A stretch of 64,000 bases of DNA. It comes from Ferruginibacter sp. (GTDB lineage: Bacteria > Bacteroidota > Bacteroidia > Chitinophagales > Chitinophagaceae). Positions 18,273 through 26,192 of this stretch are shown here, piece by piece. The DNA is taken from NCBI GenBank assembly GCA_014379905.1, contig JACMKX010000091.1:1-64000 (forward strand), written 5' to 3'. The notes beneath the pieces were generated by a model. That model was not told where the DNA came from. It worked only from the letters and a program-made list of their open reading frames with translations, and ran no database searches. The position numbers and the translations under genes were made by a program. Position 1 is the stretch's first letter. Each line of letters opens with the position of its first letter.

Positions 18273-18707
18273 ATGACGCAACAGAATATCGCACTTGTAA
18301 AAGATAGCTGGACAATGGTATCAAAATTAGAAATGGAATTGGTAGGGGGCTTATTTTATAACCGGCTATTTGAAGTAATGCCGGAAGTAAAACCCATGTT
18401 CTCCAGGATGCCCATACCGGAGCAGTCAAAAAAACTACTGACTATGCTATCGTACATAATCAATAAACTGGATAAGCTGGATGAAATAATAGAAGAGGTA
18501 GCCAAGCTGGCAAAGCGCCATACGCAGTATGGCGTACGCGATGAACATTACGCTGCTGTAGGCGCCGCTTTATTATGGACATTGGAGCAGGGGTTGGGAA
18601 CAGCCTGGAATGCCGCATTGCAACAGGCCTGGACGGAAATTTATGTGACCTTATCGGGCGCCATGATAAGTGTACAACAGGACCAAAAAACTGAAGTAAC
18701 TTTATAG
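18273..18707 (+). CDS. Single-domain globin
   Basis: 144 residues from the ATG at 18273, preferred over an upstream TTG at 18240. The globin pattern is clear: VKDSWTMVS helix A, LFYNRLFEVMPEVKPMF, AKRHTQYGV with H83, and EHYAAVGAALLWTLEQGLG with H92 as the likely proximal haem ligand. Bacterial single-domain globins bind oxygen or NO and often serve in NO detoxification. It lies between the DoxX-like gene and the DUF4406 gene (12 bases), probably in one transcript. Confidence 0.85.
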   Translation: MTQQNIALVKDSWTMVSKLEMELVGGLFYNRLFEVMPEVKPMFSRMPIPEQSKKLLTMLSYIINKLDKLDEIIEEVAKLAKRHTQYGVRDEHYAAVGAALLWTLEQGLGTAWNAALQQAWTEIYVTLSGAMISVQQDQKTEVTL

Positions 18708-18719
18708 AAAAATACAAAA

Positions 18720-19079
18720 ATGCTCATACTAATTTCAGGCCCTTACCGCAGTGGCACCAACGACGACCCTCAATTGATGAAAGCAAACCTTGACAAGCTG
18801 GAAGCAGTGGCGCTGCCCTTGTTCAGGCTGGGCCATATCCCTGTAATTGGGGAGTGGCTGGCCTTGCCGCTGTTACACCTGGCAGGATCTGCACAGCCAG
18901 GGGACGAAGCATACCAGGAAATATCTTATCCAATAGCTCACAGGATATTGCTGAAGTGCGATGCCGTGCTTCGCATAGAAGGCGCTTCCAAAGGTGCAGA
19001 TGAAGATGTAAGGATTGCAAAAGAAAATGGGTTAACAATTTATTACAATCTCGCAGATGTGCCGGCAGAAAAGAAATAA
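18720..19079 (+). CDS. DUF4406 family protein (nucleoside deoxyribosyltransferase-like fold)
   Basis: 119 residues. MLILISGPYRSGTNDDP at the N-terminus and the later AVLRIEGASKGADEDVRIAK match the DUF4406/nucleoside 2-deoxyribosyltransferase-like superfamily, whose Rossmann-type fold cleaves N-glycosidic bonds in some members. The enzymatic activity of this group is not established. It is the last gene of the tight run from 17560. Confidence 0.7.
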   Translation: MLILISGPYRSGTNDDPQLMKANLDKLEAVALPLFRLGHIPVIGEWLALPLLHLAGSAQPGDEAYQEISYPIAHRILLKCDAVLRIEGASKGADEDVRIAKENGLTIYYNLADVPAEKK

Positions 19080-19136
19080 TAGAAGCCGGATAATTAAATT
19101 AGAACAGGCCGCAATTATTCAGTTTATTACCCAAAT

Positions 19137-19170
19137 ACTGCCATTCACTACTTCACAACTACCATTCGCT
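19137..19170 (+). promoter_or_regulatory. Two 13-base direct repeats, 21 bases apart (LytTR-operator geometry)
   Basis: ACTGCCATTCACT (19137-19149) and ACTACCATTCGCT (19158-19170) differ at two positions and are exactly two helical turns apart. LytTR proteins bind paired half-sites with this spacing. A third close copy, ACTGCCATTTACT, occurs at 20484 before another small gene. The remainder of 19080-19359 holds no gene I can see. Confidence 0.4.
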
Positions 19171-19359
19171 CAATTGGCGGTAAATGGTAAATTATTTAGA
19201 AATAGTTTTACACCGGATTTAAAGAATGGTTATTGAAAAGCAATCGTACCCTATTAATTTTTTGTAACAATATTTTGGTTTGCAAGGTTAACACCAGAGA
19301 CGCAGCGGTATTTTTTACAAAATTTTAGGCCATTCATTATGCACCGGGCTTAAAAAACA

Positions 19360-19719
19360 ATGATGGCAAACAACAAAACAATTATTGAAGAATGGTCGGT
19401 GAAAGACCTTGAAGACGGTTCTTCGTTACGCATTAGCGTAGTAGGTTGCACAGAGTTAGGCAACGAGGCTAAACCTGGTATACAGGTTTGTTACATGGGC
19501 CATATTTTGAACTATGATCCGCTGGCTGCAGAACGCTGGGCCTACCAGGCAGGTAAAGCTGGCCATGCCGAATACCTTTTAAAAGATCACTCATGGATGG
19601 TGTATGAAGATCAGTATGTAAAAAATTATTTGATACCGGGAACACCTCCTAAAGCCAAGGTAGAAGTAAAAACCCGGAGTTCCGCTCCGGTAGTAAAGGA
19701 ATACATTCTTCCATTCTGA
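19360..19719 (+). CDS. Small cytoplasmic protein of unknown function
   Basis: 119 residues without signal peptide or membrane segment. It reads as a beta-rich N-terminus (IIEEWSVKDLEDGSSLRISV, VVGCTELG) and a helix (PLAAERWAYQAGKAGHAEYL). I do not recognise the family. The gene follows the 21-base direct repeats at 19137. The GC content and codon choice look like those of its neighbours. Confidence 0.6.
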   Translation: MMANNKTIIEEWSVKDLEDGSSLRISVVGCTELGNEAKPGIQVCYMGHILNYDPLAAERWAYQAGKAGHAEYLLKDHSWMVYEDQYVKNYLIPGTPPKAKVEVKTRSSAPVVKEYILPF

Positions 19720-20005
19720 TATAGCTGAAGCGTTCGGCTTATTCACAACTTCCAAAAATATAATTGATGACCGATAATAGCAATACGGCCGTGCTGCTGA
19801 CGGCCAGGGATATGCTGTAAAATTATGTTTGCCATGCCGGATGTAATATTGCCGATGCGTATTACCTGGATGCAGGATTTTTAGCTGCGGGAAAATCACG
19901 TTTAAAACACCTGCTCCCCCCGCTAACTATTGCACAGCCACGACCACTACAAACAATTTTTATAAAGAAACTTCAACACTATTTTCGAAAAATAAAATAG
20001 TTAGT

Positions 20006-20272
20006 ATGATTAAAATAATCTGGGTATTAATTGGACTCAACACACTTGCCCTCCTTATTTTTGTGGGTGCTTACTTTGTAATTAATAGCGGTAAGCAGGT
20101 TACTTACGAAGAAAAAGGCTGGACGGTGCTGTTGTCTGTTATTGGAACATTCTTAATCCTCCTGGCCGCTGTTCCATTGCGTTTTAGCCAATCCACCGGC
20201 ACACTTATCTTTTCGGGAATTTTTGCCTTTTTGCCATTGTTGCCGGGCATAGCTTTTTCAATGATAAAATAA
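20006..20272 (+). CDS. Small membrane protein of unknown function
   Basis: 88 residues with three hydrophobic segments (IIWVLIGLNTLALLIFVGAYF, TVLLSVIGTFLILLAAVPL, LIFSGIFAFLPLLPGIAF). No family recognised. It stands alone. The 286 bases before it contain no other gene, only a GCACA...CACGACCAC stretch at 19932-19952 resembling one at 13894-13922. Confidence 0.55.
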   Translation: MIKIIWVLIGLNTLALLIFVGAYFVINSGKQVTYEEKGWTVLLSVIGTFLILLAAVPLRFSQSTGTLIFSGIFAFLPLLPGIAFSMIK

Positions 20273-20462
20273 GATCCTGATAGTTGAGATTCAACATTTC
20301 TTCGTGTATTTTTTAAAGTTGTTTTATTGCGGTTGCTGTTGACAGTAAATCCAAGGGCAGCAGAGGAGACGACAAAATAAAAAAAGAAATAATTATGGAT
20401 AACAATGCCGGGCTAAATGTTAGGAAACATTTTCGTGGATGACGGCAACAATAATATTTACA

Positions 20463-20496
20463 AGGGCCTTTAAATAATTACAAACTGCCATTTACT
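20463..20496 (+). promoter_or_regulatory. Candidate regulatory direct repeat before DUF2807 gene
   Basis: ACTGCCATTTACT (20484-20496) differs by one base from the 19137 half-site. A weaker copy (AGGGCCTTTAAAT, 8 of 13) lies exactly 21 bases upstream. The site ends 67 bases before the ATG at 20564. Otherwise 20273-20563 shows no gene. Confidence 0.3.
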
Positions 20497-20563
20497 CAAA
20501 TTGATACAGGTTCTTAATATTAATACAGAAATTTGAACCATCAATCATAAAACATAAAAAAAA

Positions 20564-21055
20564 ATGAAAAAAGTAATTATTCTTACAGCCTTATTTGTAA
20601 GTATTGGATCGGTATGCATTTCACAGAATAAGATGCTGCTAAAGGAAGCGGAAAGAAAAATTGATGTTTCTTCTTTTGAGCAATTAACTGTAGACGGAAA
20701 TTTTAAACTCGTGCTTGTGGAAAATGACCAACCGGCTATTTATATAAAAGGTAATCCGGGATTTGTTAAATCCTTTAAGTTTATCCACAACAATAAAAAT
20801 CTTACAATTAGAAGTAACTACACAAAAGCAGCAACAAATAACGAAGTTTTGATTAATGTAAAGAACCTGAAAACCCTGGTTGTACAGCAAGAGTCTATGA
20901 TTAGTATGGTTGGCCTGCTAATGTCGGAAAATACGATCATTCGCCTTAACGCGGAATGTATTATTAGTTTAAGCAGTAAGGATATTGCGAAAATTAAAGC
21001 TGATGAAAATTTTGAATTAACAATTTTTAGTACGTCTCTGGCACAGAAATTTTAA
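20564..21055 (+). CDS. DUF2807 (GIN-domain) secreted protein
   Basis: 163 residues with a signal peptide (MKKVIILTALFVSIGSVCIS). The mature part matches the DUF2807/GIN pattern: FEQLTVDGNFKLVLVEND with GNPGFVKSFKF and LTIRSNYTKA, a right-handed beta-solenoid common in Bacteroidota envelope proteins. It is shorter than the usual about 220 residues, and its C-terminal half (VGLLMSENTIIRLNAECIIS) holds fewer turns. Role unknown. Confidence 0.65.
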   Translation: MKKVIILTALFVSIGSVCISQNKMLLKEAERKIDVSSFEQLTVDGNFKLVLVENDQPAIYIKGNPGFVKSFKFIHNNKNLTIRSNYTKAATNNEVLINVKNLKTLVVQQESMISMVGLLMSENTIIRLNAECIISLSSKDIAKIKADENFELTIFSTSLAQKF

Positions 21056-21259
21056 AGGATGTCCCAGGTTGAGAAATACCTGCAACCAGCGTATCAAATT
21101 TAAATGACGTACAACCTATCATTCTGACGAAAAAAGGCCCCTTCCCAACAGGTACTATTTTCAGGCGAAGGACACCAATTTAGCAATCATCCTCATTGTA
21201 TATTGATCCTGAATGTAGCCTTTCTAGATATAGATATTAATCTGCCCGTAAGAGTCATT

Positions 21260-21314
21260 CCTCATCACTAACATCCAAAAACGTGGATTCGCCTTAAGTG
21301 ATTCGTGCTGTTGG
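21260..21314 (-). pseudogene. Decayed fragment of ribonuclease G gene 3' end (copy 1)
   Basis: On the plus strand CCTCATCACT, CATC, CAAAAAC and CTTAAGTGATTCGTGCTGTTGG line up with the end of the intact rng gene (37500-37555), whose equivalent is CCTCATCACT, CATC, AAAAAAC, GTTAAGTGATAAGTGCTGTTGG. There is a one-base indel, so the fragment is out of frame. No larger part of the gene is present. Confidence 0.6.
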
Positions 21315-21398
21315 GCACATCATAATCGGGCCCGTGGGTTGCACCCGTACAGCAAATATGGCTCAGCCGGTCAGGACCGCTGGTCCCGACCCTACATA

Positions 21399-21427
21399 AA
21401 AAACCCCCGATATTACCGGGGGTTTTT
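21399..21427 (-). terminator. Terminator hairpin copied with the rng 3' end
   Basis: Perfect stem AAAAACCCCC/GGGGGTTTTT with a nine-base loop. It sits next to rng fragment 2 just as the terminator at 37444-37481 sits next to intact rng. The flanking TGGTCCCGACCCTA is identical in both places. A second small hairpin (GGTCAGGACC/GGTCCCGACC) lies at 21370-21392. Confidence 0.75.
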
Positions 21428-21442
21428 CCAAAAAAAATATCA

Positions 21443-21560
21443 TTACAATTTGATCTGCTCGTCACTATTATCAAAAAACCTGCACCCGGTTAATTGATCC
21501 GTGCTCTGGTATTTTACTTTAATTTTTTGCTTGTATTTCCAGCTCCATTTAAGTCTCCTT
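21443..21560 (-). pseudogene. Partial duplicate of ribonuclease G C-terminus (copy 2)
   Basis: Read on the minus strand, the segment encodes KWSWKYKQKIKVK, then a variable stretch, then RFFDNSDEQIKL and a stop. The intact rng product ends KWSWKYKQKIKVK...RFFDDSDEEIKL. Upstream of this the match is lost, so only about the last 40 codons remain, still in frame. With the copied terminator it forms a roughly 180-base duplicate of the locus at 37430-37600. No start or catalytic part exists, so it is a fossil rather than a gene. Confidence 0.8.
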
Positions 21561-21938
21561 ACCAGGGTCAGTTTATCAATAGAGCAATGCCCAGGCTTGA
21601 ATAACATACAAAAGAGCCGCCTCTTTTACCCAGTGCCACATCCTATTCTTTATACGACATAAGTTTGCTTCGCCACAGTAAATGTCTCCTTCGCCTTTTA
21701 CTTCGTCCGCCCAGGCTGTTTATCGCTTGTTGCCAATTGGTATGGGAAATACTTTTATGTAAACAGATTAAAAATATAACAGTAAAAAAGCGGGCTATTC
21801 CAACTGCTACCAGGTAAGAGGCTGGTGCTTTGGATATGGGAGCGAAGGTTTTTTAAGCCGGGGTTTCCCAATTGCGCCGGAGTGTATTGGCACCGGGATG
21901 ACCGGTTATAAAATTCATGCATCCGTAAATCAACGACT
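21561..21938. other. Intergenic stretch without recognised gene
   Basis: Between the rng fragment and the thioredoxin-like gene I see only short frames with no family features. The region is likely degraded sequence plus the leader of the next gene. Confidence 0.5.
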
Positions 21939-23054
21939 ATGTATAAATCTATAAATTATAATTCCTGGTGTTTTTTTCTTGTAACAGCAATGCTGGTACT
22001 ACTCCTGGTGGTAATCCTGGCCGGTGCTGTGGTCAGCCAGAGAAATAATAAAAAGGCGGTGAAGTATAATGCCATGTTGAATCATGAATTAATTGATGAA
22101 AAAAAACTTTCTTCCCTGGAAGCTGCCACCGGCTGGCTTAATTCTCCCCCATTGAAAGCATTGGATCTGAAAGGAAAAGTTATAGTGATCAATTTTTGTA
22201 CTTATAGCTGCATTAACTGGATTCGTACGCTTCCCTACATGCGTGCATGGTCTGAAAAATATAAGGAGCATGGTCTTGTAGTGATAGGCATACATACACC
22301 GGAGTTTGAGTTTGAAAAAAATGAAAAGAATATCAAACAGGCCTTAAAAGCCTTCAACATCAGCTACCCGGTAGCAATCGATAATAACTATGACATATGG
22401 AACGCTTTCAATAATCAATATTGGCCCGCACTTTACTTTGTGGATGCTAAGGGAAATATCCGGCATCATTATTTTGGCGAAGGAAATTATGAACAATCCG
22501 AACAGGTTATACAACAATTATTAGCACAAGCCACAGGGAAGAAAATTGACCAGGCATTATCTGCTGCCCAGGGACAGGGAATAGAAGTTGCTGCAGACTG
22601 GGCTAATTTAAAATCGCCGGAAAATTACCTTGGTTATGAACGTACCCTCAACTTCAGATCGGGGTCTGTTAAAAGAAATATACTCAAGACTTATGCAGCG
22701 CCAAAATCGCTGCAACTCAACCAGTGGGCGCTTTCCGGGGATTGGACAATGAAGCCTAAACTCATTGAGCTGAATAAAAAAGTAGGACGCATTGTGTACC
22801 GCTTTCATAGCCGGGACCTGAATATGGTTATGGGACCAGGCATTGCGGGCAATGTTGTAAGATTTAGGATATTAATTGATGGAGAACTTACCGGTGCGGC
22901 ACATGGGGTTGATGTTGATGCAGAGGGCTACGGCACGGTTACAGAACAGCGTTTGTATCAACTGGTGCGGCAAACAGGCAGGGTTGTGGAACGCCAGTTT
23001 GAAATAATATTTTTAGATCCTGCCGTGGAAGCCTTCTCCTTCACGTTTGGTTAA
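21939..23054 (+). CDS. Membrane-anchored thioredoxin-like protein (DipZ C-terminal type) with rearranged active site
   Basis: 371 residues. One N-terminal membrane helix (about 11-33) is followed by a TlpA/AhpC-type thioredoxin domain (about 55-195: LKGKVIVINF, PYMRAWSEKYKEHGLVVIG, WPALYFVDAKGNIRHHYFGEG) and a C-terminal beta domain (WALSGDWTMKP, GRIVYRFHSRDLNMVMGP) as in DipZ proteins. That family normally reads FWTYSCINCxRT. Here the site is C87-T-Y-S-C91-I-N-W94, so the Trp and the second Cys have swapped places. The canonical CxxC is lost, but a CxxxC pair remains. It likely faces the periplasm. It is followed by a hydrolase and an Ohr gene. Confidence 0.8.
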   Translation: MYKSINYNSWCFFLVTAMLVLLLVVILAGAVVSQRNNKKAVKYNAMLNHELIDEKKLSSLEAATGWLNSPPLKALDLKGKVIVINFCTYSCINWIRTLPYMRAWSEKYKEHGLVVIGIHTPEFEFEKNEKNIKQALKAFNISYPVAIDNNYDIWNAFNNQYWPALYFVDAKGNIRHHYFGEGNYEQSEQVIQQLLAQATGKKIDQALSAAQGQGIEVAADWANLKSPENYLGYERTLNFRSGSVKRNILKTYAAPKSLQLNQWALSGDWTMKPKLIELNKKVGRIVYRFHSRDLNMVMGPGIAGNVVRFRILIDGELTGAAHGVDVDAEGYGTVTEQRLYQLVRQTGRVVERQFEIIFLDPAVEAFSFTFG

Positions 23055-23078
23055 TAGTAAGCAATAAATAAAAAGCAT

Positions 23079-24128
23079 ATGTTAGAAAAGATAAAAGTTA
23101 AGCGCCCGGGTTTTGCGTTCGTCCATGTTATGGTTGGGGCGCAGCTGGCAATGATCGGTTTGGTGAATGCACAACCCCGGGGCAGATTGGTATTAAATTT
23201 AGAACCGGTTACACAATCAACAAATATTTCCCTGGGGCCGCCCAGGCAGGTAAATGCAGGTGTACTTAACATAGGATATGTAGAAGCGGGTCCCGCAAAC
23301 GGAACAGCGGTGATTCTTTTGCACGGATGGCCCTATGATATTCATAGCTATGTTGACGTGGCCCCGATGTTAGCTGCCAAAGGTTACCGGGTAATCATTC
23401 CCTACCTGAGGGGTTATGGCACTACCAGTTTTCTTTCTGCTGAAACATTTAGAAACGGGCAGCAGTCAGCCATTGCAGCTGATATTGTAGCATTAATGGA
23501 TACACTTAAAATTGCCAATGCAATCATCGGCGGCTTTGATTGGGGCGCCAGAACTGCGGATGTTATTGCTACACTATGGCCGGAAAGATGTAAAGGCCTT
23601 GTAGCGGTAAGCGGTTACATTATTACCAATGTTAAAGCCAACGAACAGCCCTTACAGCCAAGGGCAGAATTGGGTTGGTGGTATCAATACTATTTTGCCA
23701 CCGATAGGGGAGCGGCAGGTTATGGAAAGTATCGCCACGATTTTGCTAAGCTTATCTGGCAGATCGCATCACCCAAATGGAACTTTGATGATGCAACATT
23801 CGAACGTAGTGCGGCCGCACTCAACAATCCTGATCATGTTGCTATTGTAATGCACAATTATCGCTGGCGGCTGGGCCTTGCACCGGGCGAATCAAAATAC
23901 GATGAGCTGGAGCAAAAACTGGCCGGCTCGCCGGTTATAAAAATTCCTGCCATTACAATCGGGAGCGACTTTGATGGAGCTGCGGCCAACGGAAAATCCT
24001 ATGCATCAAAATTTAAAGGAAAATATGCTCACTGGGTATTTAATGGAATAGGGCACAATCTTCCGCAGGAGGCGCCGGAATATTTTGTACAGGCAATAAT
24101 AGAAGTGGATAGTTACCAGGGAAATTAA
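23079..24128 (+). CDS. Secreted alpha/beta hydrolase of epoxide hydrolase/dehalogenase type
   Basis: 349 residues with a probable signal peptide (to about VNAQ, residue 32). The oxyanion motif is HGWPYD, and the nucleophile elbow is GGFDWGAR with D154, i.e. an Asp nucleophile as in epoxide hydrolases and dehalogenases rather than Ser. The acid is probably in IGSDFDG and the base His in GIGHNLPQEAPEYF. It likely hydrolyses an epoxide, haloalkane or related compound in the periplasm. It lies 24 bases after the thioredoxin-like gene and about 80 bases before the Ohr gene. Confidence 0.83.
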   Translation: MLEKIKVKRPGFAFVHVMVGAQLAMIGLVNAQPRGRLVLNLEPVTQSTNISLGPPRQVNAGVLNIGYVEAGPANGTAVILLHGWPYDIHSYVDVAPMLAAKGYRVIIPYLRGYGTTSFLSAETFRNGQQSAIAADIVALMDTLKIANAIIGGFDWGARTADVIATLWPERCKGLVAVSGYIITNVKANEQPLQPRAELGWWYQYYFATDRGAAGYGKYRHDFAKLIWQIASPKWNFDDATFERSAAALNNPDHVAIVMHNYRWRLGLAPGESKYDELEQKLAGSPVIKIPAITIGSDFDGAAANGKSYASKFKGKYAHWVFNGIGHNLPQEAPEYFVQAIIEVDSYQGN

Positions 24129-24210
24129 AAAAAGGTTTCACAAATAATGACCCGGCAGCAGAATGCTGAAAAAATTCGACACAATAAATTTTAGACAAAA
24201 AAAGCAAAAA

Positions 24211-24663
24211 ATGAAAAATAAAGATTCAGTCCACACGCTCAGTGAAATAGAAAAGGGAAAAGTTATTTATACAGCAAGTGTAAATACCAGCGGTGGCAGG
24301 GGCGAAGGCATTTCCCGAAGTTCTGATGAAAAACTCAATATCAGGTTATCGTCTCCGGGATCGGGAGGAGATGGTACCAACCCCGAACAACTCTTTGCTG
24401 CCGGATGGTCAGCATGCTTTGAATCGGCAATGGCAACCGCCGCCTACAAAATGAAGATACGGTTACCGCGGGATCTTAGTATTAATGCGGAAGTTGATCT
24501 GTGCCTGGAGGAGGGAGAATATACCCTGCAGGTTCGGCTGAATATAAGCCTTCCCGGCATAGAGCGGGCAGTTGCCGAAGCAATAGCAGATGCCGCTCAC
24601 CAGATATGCCCTTACTCAAAAGCAACCCGTCGAAATATAGATGTGCAGGTAAATGTGGTGTAA
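24211..24663 (+). CDS. Ohr/OsmC-family organic hydroperoxide reductase
   Basis: 150 residues from the ATG at 24211; the longer frame from 24163 lacks family support. The two reactive cysteines are C69 in AAGWSACFESA and C133 in HQICPYSKATR, and the NPEQLFAAG motif is typical of the Ohr branch. Such proteins reduce organic and lipid hydroperoxides using dithiols. Co-location with a thioredoxin-fold protein and an epoxide hydrolase-like protein suggests a unit that handles oxidised lipids (inference). A terminator follows. Confidence 0.88.
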   Translation: MKNKDSVHTLSEIEKGKVIYTASVNTSGGRGEGISRSSDEKLNIRLSSPGSGGDGTNPEQLFAAGWSACFESAMATAAYKMKIRLPRDLSINAEVDLCLEEGEYTLQVRLNISLPGIERAVAEAIADAAHQICPYSKATRRNIDVQVNVV

Positions 24664-24666
24664 GAG

Positions 24667-24699
24667 AAATAACCTGTTGACATTGCCGGCAGGTTATTT
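24667..24699 (+). terminator. Hairpin terminator after Ohr gene
   Basis: Perfect ten-base stem AAATAACCTG/CAGGTTATTT with a 13-base loop, starting four bases after the Ohr stop codon. Confidence 0.8.
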
Positions 24700-24756
24700 A
24701 TTATGCCTATAAAAGCAACCAGGTATATTTTTATTGAACAATACTAAATAAACGAT

Positions 24757-25476
24757 ATGATGAATGATCTTTTCAAATTTATGATTGACAAACAGGGAGG
24801 GCTTAAGCGCTGGAAAACATTCCATACAGCCACTGCCCATATGCATGTAGGCGGTAATCTTTGGAAAAGGAAGGGGCATGAAGGCATAATAGAAGAAGTG
24901 GATGTGGTCATAAACCTTCTTGAACAAAAGCTATCACATATTCCTAATGATGAATGGCATACTTCCTATAGTCCGCAACGGGTAGCTATTGAAACTGCCA
25001 ATGGAAACCTTTTTGAAGAATTGTATAATCCAAGAGCTTCTTTTAAAGGACATGTATGGGACACAATATGGAGTAACCTGCAACTGGCTTATTTTACAGG
25101 TTATGCAACCTGGAATTATTTTAATACCCCTTTCCTGTTTGCAACCCCGGGATTTGAAGTGACGGAAATAGAACCCTGGGAAGAAAATAATGAAACCTGG
25201 CGACGCTTAAAAGTAAAATGGCCGGAAAATATTCATACTCATACTGCCGAACAGGTATTGTATGTAGATGTCGAAGGGTTTATCAGGAGGCTGGATTACA
25301 AAGTGGAGATTGCCGGCAATAACGCTGCTGTTCATTATTTATCCAACTATAAAGATATTGCCGGAATAAAAATGGCGACAAAAAGAATGGTGTACCCCAT
25401 GGGAGAAAATAATAAACCGCAACCGGATGCTCCTGTGATTGTATCCATCGACTGGAGTGATATAAAATTCAGTTAG
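24757..25476 (+). CDS. Conserved-looking protein of unknown function
   Basis: 239 residues, no signal peptide. It has an N-terminal helix (LFKFMIDKQGGLKRWKTF) and then a strand-rich body with many Trp and Tyr (VALETANG-like strand, FEELYNPRASFKGHVWDTIW, YFTGYATWNYFNTPFLF, LYVDVEGFIRRLDYKVEI). The pattern recalls LolA-like half-barrels but I cannot assign it. It stands after the Ohr terminator, so it is probably a separate unit, convergent with the LytTR operon. Confidence 0.6.
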   Translation: MMNDLFKFMIDKQGGLKRWKTFHTATAHMHVGGNLWKRKGHEGIIEEVDVVINLLEQKLSHIPNDEWHTSYSPQRVAIETANGNLFEELYNPRASFKGHVWDTIWSNLQLAYFTGYATWNYFNTPFLFATPGFEVTEIEPWEENNETWRRLKVKWPENIHTHTAEQVLYVDVEGFIRRLDYKVEIAGNNAAVHYLSNYKDIAGIKMATKRMVYPMGENNKPQPDAPVIVSIDWSDIKFS

Positions 25477-25613
25477 TCTTGCTGTAACGCTTTGTTGTAG
25501 CTGGGAAGCCTGCACACAACATTCATCTTTTAATGGATCAAAGATCAGAATGGCCGGTGCCGTCCGTTGGTAAAATTTGTTCCGGCATGTTCGAGATACC
25601 AGGTTTTTAAAAC

Positions 25614-26180
25614 TCACCTGTTTTCCAGCCAACGTAAAAATTCAGCAGACCTTTCTTTGGAAACCAGCAATTTTTCACCGGTTGGTACCGCAAGGTTAAC
25701 CAATAATTTACGGGCAAAATAATGTTCCACTTCTTTCACCGCATCAAAACTGGCAAGGTATTGCCTGTTCAACCTGAAAAATTGTTTGTCGGGTAAAAGT
25801 TGTTGTAGCTGTTCCAGCGAATAATTAACAGCATATTCCTGCCGGTCGAAAGAAACAATGAAGGCCGTTTCGTACTTCACATGGAAGTATGCAATGGTTT
25901 GTGTGGGTACGTTGATATATTTATTGTGTTTAAACACCAGGAAATTTTTTTTATTGGCAGGAACTTTTATTTTCTCTAATAAAGTGTTAAGGATCGCTGG
26001 CAGCTGATGTTGAAAAAATGTATGAGTAAAGTCATTCTTTTCAACGCCGGTATAAAATTCATTTTCCGGGTATGCTGGCAGCGATTGCTTTTTTAAATTT
26101 ATGCCCCGTGTTCCGGTTAATATTTCCCGGGAAGGCAGCCTGTTTGTGTTAGATTGAACTTCTATTTGTTTCATTACCAT
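25614..26180 (-). CDS. Stand-alone LytTR DNA-binding protein (paralogue 1)
   Basis: 188 residues with no receiver domain. The first about 75 residues are unassigned. The LytTR domain covers about 85-188 (FLVFKHNKYINVPTQTIAYF, FFRLNRQYLASFDAVKEVEH, KLLVSKERSAEFLRWLENR). It is the last gene of the minus-strand operon, 12 bases after the nitronate monooxygenase gene. A paralogue with a nearly identical LytTR domain but a different N-terminus lies at 30130-30597 at the other end of the cluster. It probably regulates this operon, but the signal is not visible. Confidence 0.85.
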   Translation of the reverse strand: MVMKQIEVQSNTNRLPSREILTGTRGINLKKQSLPAYPENEFYTGVEKNDFTHTFFQHQLPAILNTLLEKIKVPANKKNFLVFKHNKYINVPTQTIAYFHVKYETAFIVSFDRQEYAVNYSLEQLQQLLPDKQFFRLNRQYLASFDAVKEVEHYFARKLLVNLAVPTGEKLLVSKERSAEFLRWLENR

Positions 26181-26192
26181 TATTTTTTAAGA

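Noticed and set aside
21056-21938. Possible insertion sequence or prophage remnant in the 880-base gap
   Set aside because: No transposase or integrase frame and no terminal inverted repeats are visible; only the rng fragments can be supported.
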